From Desulfovibrionaceae bacterium (GTDB lineage: Bacteria > Desulfobacterota > Desulfovibrionia > Desulfovibrionales > Desulfovibrionaceae): DNA of 49,575 nucleotides. The position numbers and the translations under genes were made by a program. The stretch lies in the NCBI GenBank assembly GCA_009773665.1, contig WSYE01000020.1, positions 1 through 49,575 of the forward strand, read 5' to 3'. Below are positions 43,220 through 49,575 of this stretch, one piece after another. A model generated the notes under the pieces. That model saw nothing but the letters and a program-made list of their open reading frames with translations. It made no database searches and had not been told where the DNA came from. The stretch's first letter is position 1. Each line of letters begins with the position of its first letter.

Positions 43220-44086
43220 ATGCTGTGGGTCGGCCTTATGCTTGTTGCGGCCTTGAGTCAGGCCGTGAAGGACCTTTGCCTGAAGCGCAGCGTCACCGGC
43301 GTGGAAGCGCCGGTGGTGGTATGGGCCTATTGCCTGTCCACCACGCTGTTTCTGTCCGTGGCCGCATTTCGTGAAGGCGTCCCGGAGCTGACGCCCGGCT
43401 TCTGGTGGGCGCTTCTGACCATCGGCCCCATGGCCGTGGTCACGTTCATGTTCTACGTCAAGTCGCTGGAGGCGGCGGATTTGTCGCTGGCCGCGCCCAT
43501 GCTCACGGCCACGCCGCTGTTTCTGCTGATCACCTCGCCGCTGATGCTTGGCGAGGTGCCGGACCCGGCGGGCATCGTGGGCATCGTGTGCATCGTGGCC
43601 GGGTCCTACGTTTTGAACCTGAACGGTTCGCGCAAGGGGTGGCTTGGGCCGTTCAAGGCTTTGGTCAGCGACAAGGGCGTGCGCTACATGCTGATCGTGG
43701 CCTTTTTATGGTCGATTTCCGCCAACATCGACAAGATCGGCCTGCGAAATTCGTCGCCCATGTTCTGGATCGCCTGCGCCTTCGGCTTTACGACCATCTG
43801 CCAGACCCCGGTGGTGTGGAAATATTCCCGGCGCGGCTTCCGGCAGGTGCTGGACAAGCCGTTCGAGCTTGCCGCCACGGGCTTTCTGGAGGCCGTTACC
43901 TGCGCCTGCCAGATGTACGCGCTCACGGTGGCCATCGTGCCCTACGTGATCGGCGTGAAGCGCATGAGCGCGGTGTTCGCGGTGCTGCTTGGCTGGCTGG
44001 TGCTGCGCGAAGGCAAGGTGCGCGAGCGTCTGGCCGGGGCCGCCCTCATGGTGCTGGGGGTTTTTCTCATCGCGCTTTTGGGGTAG
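43220..44086 (+). CDS. EamA/DMT-family membrane transporter
   Basis: A 288-residue protein with about ten hydrophobic segments in two EamA repeats: first repeat near residues 3-137 (ALSQAVKDLCLKR; PMLTATPLFLLITSPLMLGE), second near 150-288 (ALLGWLVLREGKVRERLAG). Typical of drug/metabolite or amino-acid exporters. ATG follows the pirin stop directly (TAAATG), so translation is coupled. The substrate is unknown. Confidence 0.83.
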   Translation: MLWVGLMLVAALSQAVKDLCLKRSVTGVEAPVVVWAYCLSTTLFLSVAAFREGVPELTPGFWWALLTIGPMAVVTFMFYVKSLEAADLSLAAPMLTATPLFLLITSPLMLGEVPDPAGIVGIVCIVAGSYVLNLNGSRKGWLGPFKALVSDKGVRYMLIVAFLWSISANIDKIGLRNSSPMFWIACAFGFTTICQTPVVWKYSRRGFRQVLDKPFELAATGFLEAVTCACQMYALTVAIVPYVIGVKRMSAVFAVLLGWLVLREGKVRERLAGAALMVLGVFLIALLG

Positions 44087-44149
44087 CCTGGGACACGCGC
44101 GGCGCGATGCAGCATGCCGCAACCACCTGAAACCACGGACTCCGGACCC

Positions 44150-45451
44150 ATGCCCACATCCCATCGCTTCATTCCCGATCTTTCCGCCGACGAAATTTCC
44201 GCGATCCAGACCTCCGGGCTCAACTGGACCCTGGCGCACGCCTTCGCGGGCAATCCGGCCTACAGGCAGAAGCTCAGCGCCGCCGGGTACGAGCCGGGCA
44301 TGACCCTGTCCCTGGAGGACATCACCTCCCTGCCCTTCACCACCACGGACGACCTGCGCGAGGGCTACCCCCTGCCGCTGCTGTCCGTGCCCCAGGAGGA
44401 CGTGGTGCGCGTGCACGCCTCGTCCGGCACCACGGGCAAGCGCAAGGTGCTGGCCTACACCCAGGCCGACATCGACACCTGGAAGCACATGTTCGCCCGT
44501 TGCTACGAGCTGGCCGGGCTCTCCGTGCTGGACCGGGTGCAGATCGCGGTGGGCTACGGCCTGTGGACGGCGGGTGCGGGCTTCCAGATCGGCTGTGAGC
44601 ACTTCGGGGCCATGGCCGTGCCAGTCGGGCCGGGCAACATGGAGATCCACTTGCAGCTGCTGGAAGACATGCAGACCACCACGCTGTGCTCCACGGCCTC
44701 CATGGCGCTGCTCATGGCCGAGGAAGTGCAGAAGCGCCACCTGAAGGGCAAAATCGCCCTGAAAAAGGCCATCTTCGGGGCTGAACCGCACTCCGACAAG
44801 ATGCGCAGGCGCATCCACGAGCTTTTGGGGATCGAGGAGAGCTTCGACATCGTGGGCATGACTGAACTCTACGGGCCGGGCACGGGCCTGGAGTGCTGCG
44901 CCCACGCAGGCATCCACTACTGGGCGGACCTGTATATTTTGGAGATTCTTGACCCGCAGACGCTTAGGCCCGTTGCCCCCGGCGAGGTGGGCGAGATGGT
45001 GGTGACCACGCTTCGCAAGGAGGCCGCGCCGCTGATCCGCTACCGCACGCGCGACCTGACGCGCCTTTTGCCCGGCGAGTGCTCCTGCGGAGTGCGCCTG
45101 CCGCGCCACGACAAGATCCTAGGCCGCTCCGACGACATGATCATCTTCCGGGGCGTGAACATCTACCCCGGCCAGGTGGCCGCCGTGATCGAACTCTTCA
45201 AGGAGCTCGGCAGCGAGTTCCGCATCCACCTGTTCCGCAAGGGCGGCAAGGATCAGATGCTCTTGCAGGTGGAGCGCCGCCCCGAGGCCGACCCCACCTA
45301 CGACCAGAACCTCTCCGAGGCCGTGAGCGAGGAGCTGCGCAAGCAGGTGATGGTGCGGGCCTGGGTGGAGGTGATGGGACAGGGCGAGCTGCCCAGGAGC
45401 TTCGGCAAGACCAAGCGCGTGGTGGACGACCGGGAGGCGGGGGAGCAATAG
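44150..45451 (+). CDS. paaK: Phenylacetate-CoA ligase-like AMP-forming enzyme
   Basis: A 433-residue acyl-CoA ligase of the PaaK group. P-loop-like HASSGTTGKRKVLAYT near residue 88, GMTELYGPG near residue 238, the catalytic YRTRDLTRLL near residue 298, and DDMIIFRGVNIYPGQV near residue 325. Desulfovibrionaceae often carry such ligases for aryl-acid degradation or indole-acetate-type substrates. The start at 44150 fits the usual length; ATG 44114 is an alternative. A strong terminator follows. Confidence 0.88.
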   Translation: MPTSHRFIPDLSADEISAIQTSGLNWTLAHAFAGNPAYRQKLSAAGYEPGMTLSLEDITSLPFTTTDDLREGYPLPLLSVPQEDVVRVHASSGTTGKRKVLAYTQADIDTWKHMFARCYELAGLSVLDRVQIAVGYGLWTAGAGFQIGCEHFGAMAVPVGPGNMEIHLQLLEDMQTTTLCSTASMALLMAEEVQKRHLKGKIALKKAIFGAEPHSDKMRRRIHELLGIEESFDIVGMTELYGPGTGLECCAHAGIHYWADLYILEILDPQTLRPVAPGEVGEMVVTTLRKEAAPLIRYRTRDLTRLLPGECSCGVRLPRHDKILGRSDDMIIFRGVNIYPGQVAAVIELFKELGSEFRIHLFRKGGKDQMLLQVERRPEADPTYDQNLSEAVSEELRKQVMVRAWVEVMGQGELPRSFGKTKRVVDDREAGEQ

Positions 45452-45488
45452 GCGGTGGGACCTGGAAAATGGACATGCTTCGCCTGAC

Positions 45489-45531
45489 GCCAAGCATCAC
45501 CGACGGAATAATCCGACCGGTGATGCTTGGC
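45489..45531. terminator. Bidirectional hairpin between paaK and the rsgA relic
   Basis: GCCAAGCATCACCG (45489-45502) pairs perfectly with 45518-45531, with an inner CGGA/TCCG stem. TTTATGTTT follows on the plus strand. It separates convergent genes. Confidence 0.85.
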
Positions 45532-45547
45532 TTTATGTTTGAGGATT

Positions 45548-46496
45548 TCAGCCCCTCATCTGTTTTTTTGCCGACTTCATAAATCGACCGAAGGCTTTGT
45601 CCTTTTTCCTTTTATCCAGATATGACATCTCATTGTATTCAGACTCCTTCTTAAGCTTGAGATAGTTTGAATATCGACCTTCATGCAATTCACCGCTTTC
45701 AACGGCAGCTCTGACGGCACAGCCTGGCTCATGCACGTGACTGCAATGTGCATATCGACACTTTCCTGAAAGCACGGCCAATGCCTCGAAACTCATATTT
45801 ACGCCATCACTGGCGCCAACAAGGCCCAATTCACGCATGCCAGGCGTATCCACCAACAGTGCGCCTTGGCCTAGAATGATGATCTGTCGGCGTGTTGTCG
45901 TATGGGTTCCTTCACCTGTGCCGCTGACCGCCTTTGTTTCAAAAGCGTCCTCCTGTGACAGTGCTGAGTGCAATCACCCTGGCGTTAGTTACCGCGTTGA
46001 TGATCGCGATCTTCTGATCCAACTCGTCTTGGGTGACCAGATCCGTTTTCGTAAGAAGGACAATCGGTTCAACATTCCCGTCGGTTGCCATTACCAGATA
46101 TCGCTCCAGCCGACTCGGATTAAAGTCAAAATGGCATGATTGAACCAGGAACGCCGTATCCACGTTGGCCGCAATCATCTGGTAATCAATGTTATCGCCT
46201 GCTGTCTTGCGCCGTAGGAACGTTTTTCGCGCAAACACCTGCTGAATGACGGCTGCGGCGTCATTGTTATAATAGCGCGCCGTCACCCAATCTCCGACAC
46301 ATGGCAGGTCGACGGGCCTGTCGGCCAGATAGGCAAGCCTGCCTGACACTTCCGCCGGGACCTCCATCGATTCGCCTCTTATGAGGTATGCGCAGCGGTC
46401 AACAGCGGTTACGCGGGCAAAGCCGCAACCATCCATGCTTAACTCAGGGGCATGTGATTCAAACCATTGGTCAAAACCTAAATCGCATAATTTCAT
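45548..46496 (-). pseudogene. rsgA: RsgA ribosome-assembly GTPase, P-loop deleted
   Basis: Two overlapping minus-strand frames cover one RsgA. The N-terminal part (from ATG 46496 complement) has the OB fold and AANVDTAFLVQS plus LLTKTDLV (G4), running to VIALSTVTGG. The C-terminal part (frame from 45973) resumes at EDAFETKAVSGTGEGTHTTT, then DTPGMREL (G3) and the zinc motif CRYAHCSHVHEPGC. The missing stretch should contain the P-loop GSSGVGKSS, so a deletion of roughly 30-40 codons plus a frameshift near 45940-45975 destroyed the nucleotide site. Not functional as a GTPase. A second intact rsgA elsewhere would be expected. Confidence 0.85.
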
Positions 46497-46824
46497 AGTA
46501 GTGCTCGCTGAGGCATCCTGCCGAAGCAGGAGCCCCGATATTTGCGGGTGTAGTGTCCACCGAGTGCCTGCGCCGCAGGACGCCAACGAGCCCAAGCAGG
46601 AGCCAAACGCTCTCATTAGCATTGCGGCACCCCTTGAGCAGTGGTGTCACATGGCTGGCATTGGATCAGACGAGCGCTGGGCCCGGCCCATGCGACGCAG
46701 ATGTCCTGTGATTGCCGTGAAAAGCGTCAAGGAATTGGTTGCCAGACAAAAGCGAAAGGAGACCGGCCCGAGGATGTCGGGCAGTATCAGTACGGGCGGA
46801 ACAGATCGATCCGCAAAGGAAGAC

Positions 46825-46845
46825 GCCTCCTTCAGGGAAGGAGGC
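46825..46845. other. Hairpin in the gene-poor gap
   Basis: GCCTCCTTC and GAAGGAGGC form a perfect 9-bp stem with a 3-base loop. On the minus strand GTCTTCCTTT follows, so it could end transcription from the locus at 47083-49076. The right arm also forms the AAGGAGG before the small ORF at 46848. Confidence 0.5.
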
Positions 46846-46847
46846 TC

Positions 46848-46937
46848 ATGCTTTGGGAGCGCCTACTGGCCGTGGCTTTCGCCGGCAACCAGTGCAACAA
46901 GATCCATTGTGTTGGTTCTCAAAAAAACCTCTGCTGA
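46848..46937 (+). CDS. Doubtful 29-codon ORF
   Basis: ATG 46848 follows AAGGAGG at ideal distance. The peptide starts LWERLLAVAFAGNQ and has four... cysteines spread as CNKIHC and a final Cys (three in all). The binding site lies in a hairpin arm, so its expression would be structure-controlled, or the resemblance is chance. No family recognised. The frame is open upstream to 46641. Confidence 0.25.
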   Translation: MLWERLLAVAFAGNQCNKIHCVGSQKNLC

Positions 46938-46947
46938 AAGGAGTTGA

Positions 46948-47055
46948 GTGCAATTCGTTACGCAATCGGCGGAGAGGCGTCAAGGAAGCCACCTTCTAAA
47001 GTATCAGCTGGTCCGAAATGAGCCGGGCAGGTCATGCGACTGCGGATGCGGATGA
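46948..47055 (+). CDS. Doubtful 35-codon Cys-rich ORF
   Basis: GTG 46948 follows AAAGGAGTTGA. The peptide is basic with the ending NEPGRSCDCGCG. It follows the previous small ORF by ten bases. The cysteine tail could bind metal. It may be a remnant of a larger gene; the whole 46497-47082 gap otherwise holds nothing recognisable and looks like decayed accessory DNA. Confidence 0.25.
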   Translation: MQFVTQSAERRQGSHLLKYQLVRNEPGRSCDCGCG

Positions 47056-47082
47056 ATGGCTGGGAATTCATGACAGTCTGGT

Positions 47083-48087
47083 TTACTGTTGCGCAACCGC
47101 AGGCAACGATAGCCCGTCCGTTGCCAGCGCGACCTCAAGAGCCTTGCGCCATTTCCGGTATTGTTCCCCGTATTCGGCAGCAGCCTTGCGGATCACCGGG
47201 TCCGAAGTGCGTTCGCCTATCTCCTGGAATTTCTGATTCCAACCTTCAAACGCTGGGAGGAGCATCTCCAACCATACTTTGGCATACTTTTCGTGACCCT
47301 TGATTTCAGGAAACTCCGAATAATATTGAGAAACACCCCACAACATCACCATGCTCATCACGCTGACCACCCGGACTGACAATCCCTTGGTTTCGGAGAA
47401 GACATGCAGGCTTTCTCCGCAGAGTTCGCTGTTAATAGAGAGGCCGGATTTTGATGGGTCAAAAGTGTCGGCTATCGACCGAAACAATCGCATTGTCTCA
47501 ATGGACACCTTGCCGAGTTCACCATACTCGTTCTGCTTATTCGCAAGAGGAGGCCCATCCCTTCTTGACTGCGGCCTGTCTTTGAAAGGCCAGGCGTCAA
47601 CCAACTCTTTCGCCTCTCGTCTTGTATTTTTCACAATATCCAGTAGTGTTTCATCTTTTACGTACTTCTCACTTACATCATCTACATAATCAAACACCTC
47701 GCGCTCAACCATAAGCATTGGCTTGACAACATTTCCCACACCTTGCATCATGCTATTTTCTTTCCACGCTTTCGTACTCGCAACAAGAAACAATGATGCG
47801 TTGACATCTGCCATATTCACGACCTCAGACATGAGAAACACCAGAGAGTAAGCGACGTACGATTGACAGACATTCTCACCATAACCAGACTTGCCAATTT
47901 CTGTTATCTCGTTGAGGGACTGAAAATAATGCTTCCTGAACCGTTCAGTGTCCTTTCCAAAGGCAACTCTCAACGACGAATCAAGCTGAACGGCGTCAAT
48001 GGTTTGCACGCCCGCAAAAGAACATGTGCAGGAATATAGGAGCATAAAAACAACAGAAACTGACAAGCACACCTGTATCCGGCCCAT
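47083..48087 (-). CDS. Secreted or lipoprotein of unknown function
   Basis: A 334-residue protein with an N-terminal signal sequence (VCLSVSVVFMLLYSC), either a lipobox-like LYSC or a signal-peptidase I site after SFAG. The mature part is helical and polar with a hydrophobic patch near residues 80-95 (VAYSLVFLMSEVVNM) and another near 245 (VVSVMSMVMLWGVSQYY). GGGGGAGGG precedes the ATG. No domain recognised. It is the last gene of the right-hand palindrome locus. Confidence 0.65.
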   Translation of the reverse strand: MGRIQVCLSVSVVFMLLYSCTCSFAGVQTIDAVQLDSSLRVAFGKDTERFRKHYFQSLNEITEIGKSGYGENVCQSYVAYSLVFLMSEVVNMADVNASLFLVASTKAWKENSMMQGVGNVVKPMLMVEREVFDYVDDVSEKYVKDETLLDIVKNTRREAKELVDAWPFKDRPQSRRDGPPLANKQNEYGELGKVSIETMRLFRSIADTFDPSKSGLSINSELCGESLHVFSETKGLSVRVVSVMSMVMLWGVSQYYSEFPEIKGHEKYAKVWLEMLLPAFEGWNQKFQEIGERTSDPVIRKAAAEYGEQYRKWRKALEVALATDGLSLPAVAQQ

Positions 48088-48106
48088 CCCTCCCCCTTAC
48101 TGGAGA

Positions 48107-48135
48107 CGACCGTCCGCATGACAAACGGACGGTCG
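48107..48135 (-). other. Intercistronic hairpin (right locus)
   Basis: CGACCGTCCG (48107-48116) pairs perfectly with CGGACGGTCG (48126-48135) around a nine-base loop, between the two minus-strand genes. It matches the placement of 28382-28407 in the left locus. Confidence 0.65.
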
Positions 48136-48151
48136 CCATTTACTGAAGCAC

Positions 48152-48940
48152 TCAGCGTTGCCCGGGAAGCAACTTATGCGTTTCAATCAACGACTCTGTA
48201 GCTTTCTCCACGGATTCCTGTCCCTTCAGTGCTTCCGAGGAACCGAATCCGTAGCGCGCGCCAACCCCTGTCTGCACAAGGGACGCCGCAGCCCTGACCG
48301 CCTCGCTGGGCTTCACCTGGTTCCCGCCCAGCCAACTTGCCCCCTGGACCAAGGCAGGCAGAGGCACCATGAGACTTCGGGTTGCCCCGAATCCACGCGG
48401 CAACACCCCATCAATGGCCTTCGGGAACAACGCGCCCACCTGGAACACCTTGTTGCCTGGATATTTAGGTTCGTATCCGGTGTCAAAGCCCGTCAACATG
48501 GTTGTTGCGCTGTGCGCTCCGGTTGCCAGAGCATCCACAGCCCAGTCGGGCGGCGTCATCTTCTCCTTCATGGTTTCCATTAGTCCAGGCCGCTGGCCAT
48601 CAATGTACTCCTGGTACGCATCCCCGGCGGACTTGATGCCACGACCGATCATCCCGCCGTCCGGGCCGATCAGGGGTTCTTCCTTCTTGCCTTCGTAACC
48701 GGTCGCGCCCTTGGGCATGGCGCTGAAGGAAGACATTTTCGGGTCGAACCCGCTGGTGCCCGCCAGGAGCGCGGCCAGCTTGGCTCGGCGCTCCTCGGAC
48801 AACCTGCCTGGCAAACCCGGCGGCGTCTGCTGGTTGCCAGCCGCTTGAGACGGTTGCGGTGAGCCCTCTCCACTCTGGGCATCGGAGTGCCCTTCTCCAG
48901 ATTTCGCCTGGACGATATTTTCCTGCTGGTTTGCCAGCAT
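48152..48940 (-). CDS. Unknown protein of the right palindrome locus
   Basis: A 262-residue protein. The first ~50 residues are polar and Gln/Gly/Pro-rich (SGEGHSDAQSGEGSPQPS), followed by KLAALLAGTSGFDPKMSSFS and a long Gly/Ala-rich part with weak hydrophobic patches (ATRSLMVPLPALVQGASWLGG near residue 190). It resembles low-complexity virion or injection proteins in composition only; no family recognised. The start lacks a clear ribosome binding site and a TGA lies nine codons upstream in frame, so the true N-terminus may have been lost or encoded by the small ORF at 48978-49076. Confidence 0.5.
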   Translation of the reverse strand: MLANQQENIVQAKSGEGHSDAQSGEGSPQPSQAAGNQQTPPGLPGRLSEERRAKLAALLAGTSGFDPKMSSFSAMPKGATGYEGKKEEPLIGPDGGMIGRGIKSAGDAYQEYIDGQRPGLMETMKEKMTPPDWAVDALATGAHSATTMLTGFDTGYEPKYPGNKVFQVGALFPKAIDGVLPRGFGATRSLMVPLPALVQGASWLGGNQVKPSEAVRAAASLVQTGVGARYGFGSSEALKGQESVEKATESLIETHKLLPGQR

Positions 48941-48977
48941 CCCATTGACGTTGTCAAATTCACTTCACGCCTAGCAT

Positions 48978-49076
48978 TCAAGCACCACCAATCAAACCGG
49001 AAAGCACATCCGCATACGCCGGACGCACTTTCGGCAAGGTGAACGCTCCCTTACGAATTTCCGGGAACTGATACAT
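48978..49076 (-). CDS. 32-codon ORF at the head of the right locus
   Basis: ATG (complement 49076) follows GGAGG-TTTTTGT with ideal spacing. The peptide is MYQFPEIRKGAFTLPKVR followed by PAYADVLSGLIGGA, then TGA. It may be the displaced N-terminus of the 48940 gene after a frameshift, or a small protein in its own right. It is the only ORF with a good binding site after the leader hairpin. Confidence 0.5.
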   Translation of the reverse strand: MYQFPEIRKGAFTLPKVRPAYADVLSGLIGGA

Positions 49077-49083
49077 ACAAAAA

Positions 49084-49115
49084 CCTCCATGCTGGTTGTG
49101 CCAGGAACATGGAGG
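49084..49115 (-). promoter_or_regulatory. Leader hairpin sequestering the ribosome binding site (right locus)
   Basis: On the minus strand CCTCCATG (49115-49108) pairs with CATGGAGG (49091-49084), hiding the Shine-Dalgarno, with an inner CTGG/CCAG stem. TTTTTG follows, so the same hairpin could also act as a terminator. Confidence 0.65.
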
Positions 49116-49146
49116 CTAAGTGTCTACGGAATCGGATTATCCGCAA

Positions 49147-49166
49147 CCCACATAGGGCTATGTGGG
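49147..49166. promoter_or_regulatory. 20-bp palindrome, copy 2
   Basis: CCCACATAG-GG-CTATGTGGG, identical to the reverse complement of 29124-29143. The plus-strand right flanks also resemble each other (copy 1 AAAGTCTTGAAAAATA, copy 2 CAAATACTGAAAATAAA). It lies about 80 bp before the start at 49076 and 27 bp after the signalling gene's stop. Confidence 0.75.
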
Positions 49167-49192
49167 CAAATACTGAAAATAAACGGCACGGC

Positions 49193-49575
49193 TCAGTGCA
49201 TTTTCCCCGCTGGCTGCGGCAGCACACACACATCCCGCATCAGTTCCCCGGTGAAGCGCAGGGCGTCGGCGTGCAGTCTGGACGCTGTGTTGGCGGGCAG
49301 TTGCAGGCCCTGCAGAACGCTCCCTACGGCCTTCCAGTCGGCCCGCTCCAGGTCCTGGGCCAGACTCAGAAGCTCGTGAGCCTTGTTGCGCTCGCCGCTC
49401 AGGGCCTCTGCCAGGGCCGGGGTCAGGGGGAGGTCCTTCAGCACCTCGTCCATAGGGATTCCCATAACCGCATCCAGCATGGAGAAGAGCCCCAGCACGA
49501 ACAGCGAATCCGGCCTGGCGGGCGGCTGCCTAAGCAGTTTCCCCAAAAGTTCCAGGAATTTGGCGCGCCGCACAG
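49193..49575 (-). CDS. C-terminus of an HDOD/EAL-type signalling protein (partial)
   Basis: The open frame leaves the window at the right edge. The visible ~126 residues (FLELLGKLLRQPPARPDSLF, VLGLFSMLDAVMGIPMDEVL, LPLTPALAEALSG) resemble the C-terminal end of YuxH-type proteins that join an EAL-like and an HDOD domain. These act in c-di-GMP-related or stress signalling. The catalytic EAL part is outside the window. The product ends in VCVLPQPAGKMH, after which the palindrome locus begins. Confidence 0.65.
   Translation of the reverse strand, partial: VRRAKFLELLGKLLRQPPARPDSLFVLGLFSMLDAVMGIPMDEVLKDLPLTPALAEALSGERNKAHELLSLAQDLERADWKAVGSVLQGLQLPANTASRLHADALRFTGELMRDVCVLPQPAGKMH

Overview
The window looks like a chromosomal stretch of a high-GC sulfate-reducing deltaproteobacterium of the Desulfovibrionaceae type. 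This is inferred from the aromatic operon, which opens with archaeal-type aminodideoxyheptulosonate (ADH) synthase and type II dehydroquinate synthase, and from the general gene style; no marker gene fixes the species. Two kinds of DNA alternate: GC-rich chromosomal backbone and visibly less GC-rich accessory blocks.

Region 1 (1-17068) is an integrated element. Its left part carries plasmid-mobilization remnants (relaxase C-terminus fused to a MobB tail, a nested MobB start, a MobD-like coiled coil) and a dead RecD2-like helicase fragment. Then comes a geranylgeranyl-reductase-like flavoprotein and a Calvin-Benson-Bassham (CBB) cassette: two tiny ORFs, transketolase, a GltD-like flavoprotein, a four-cluster ferredoxin, class II aldolase, GAPDH, ribulose-phosphate epimerase, a sigma-54 activator, GlpX-type FBPase, phosphoribulokinase, form II RuBisCO and CbbY. 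A tyrosine recombinase lies at the right edge beside the 3' end of tRNA-Leu(TAA), the probable integration target. Both CBB transcription units have sigma-54-like promoters preceded by GTGCCA/TGGCAC palindromes, so the activator encoded between them probably controls both. This differs from the usual CbbR control.

Region 2 (17069-26661) is backbone: tRNA-Leu, an alkaline-phosphatase-superfamily protein, a UvrD/PcrA helicase, a 23-codon bridging ORF, a SpoIIE/PP2C phosphatase with sensor and HAMP domains, a lone receiver protein, a D-Ala-D-Ala dipeptidase, and a TetR regulator overlapping an MFS transporter.

Region 3 (26662-29143) is an AT-rich accessory pocket. A near-consensus sigma-70 promoter precedes six overlapping micro-ORFs (35-53 codons, most with a hydrophobic segment) that read as a tandemly duplicated three-gene module, A-B-C-A-B-C. 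Opposing it are two damaged minus-strand genes preceded by an SD-sequestering leader hairpin and a perfect 20-bp palindrome.

Region 4 (29200-42442) is one long aromatic amino-acid operon: leader peptide with Phe, Trp and Tyr codons and a complete attenuator, then ADH synthase, DHQ synthase II, pheA, aroA, tyrA, trpE, trpG, a DUF2971 gene, trpD, trpC, trpF, trpB and trpA. Dispersed hairpin repeats ending in a GGAGG core sit in its gaps and supply the Shine-Dalgarno of trpB and trpA.

Region 5 (42443-49575) holds pirin, an EamA transporter, a phenylacetate-CoA ligase, a strong terminator, an rsgA pseudogene that lost its P-loop, a gene-poor stretch, and a second minus-strand accessory locus. 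That locus has the same 20-bp palindrome and leader logic as region 3, which points to a shared regulon. The window ends inside an HDOD/EAL-type signalling gene.
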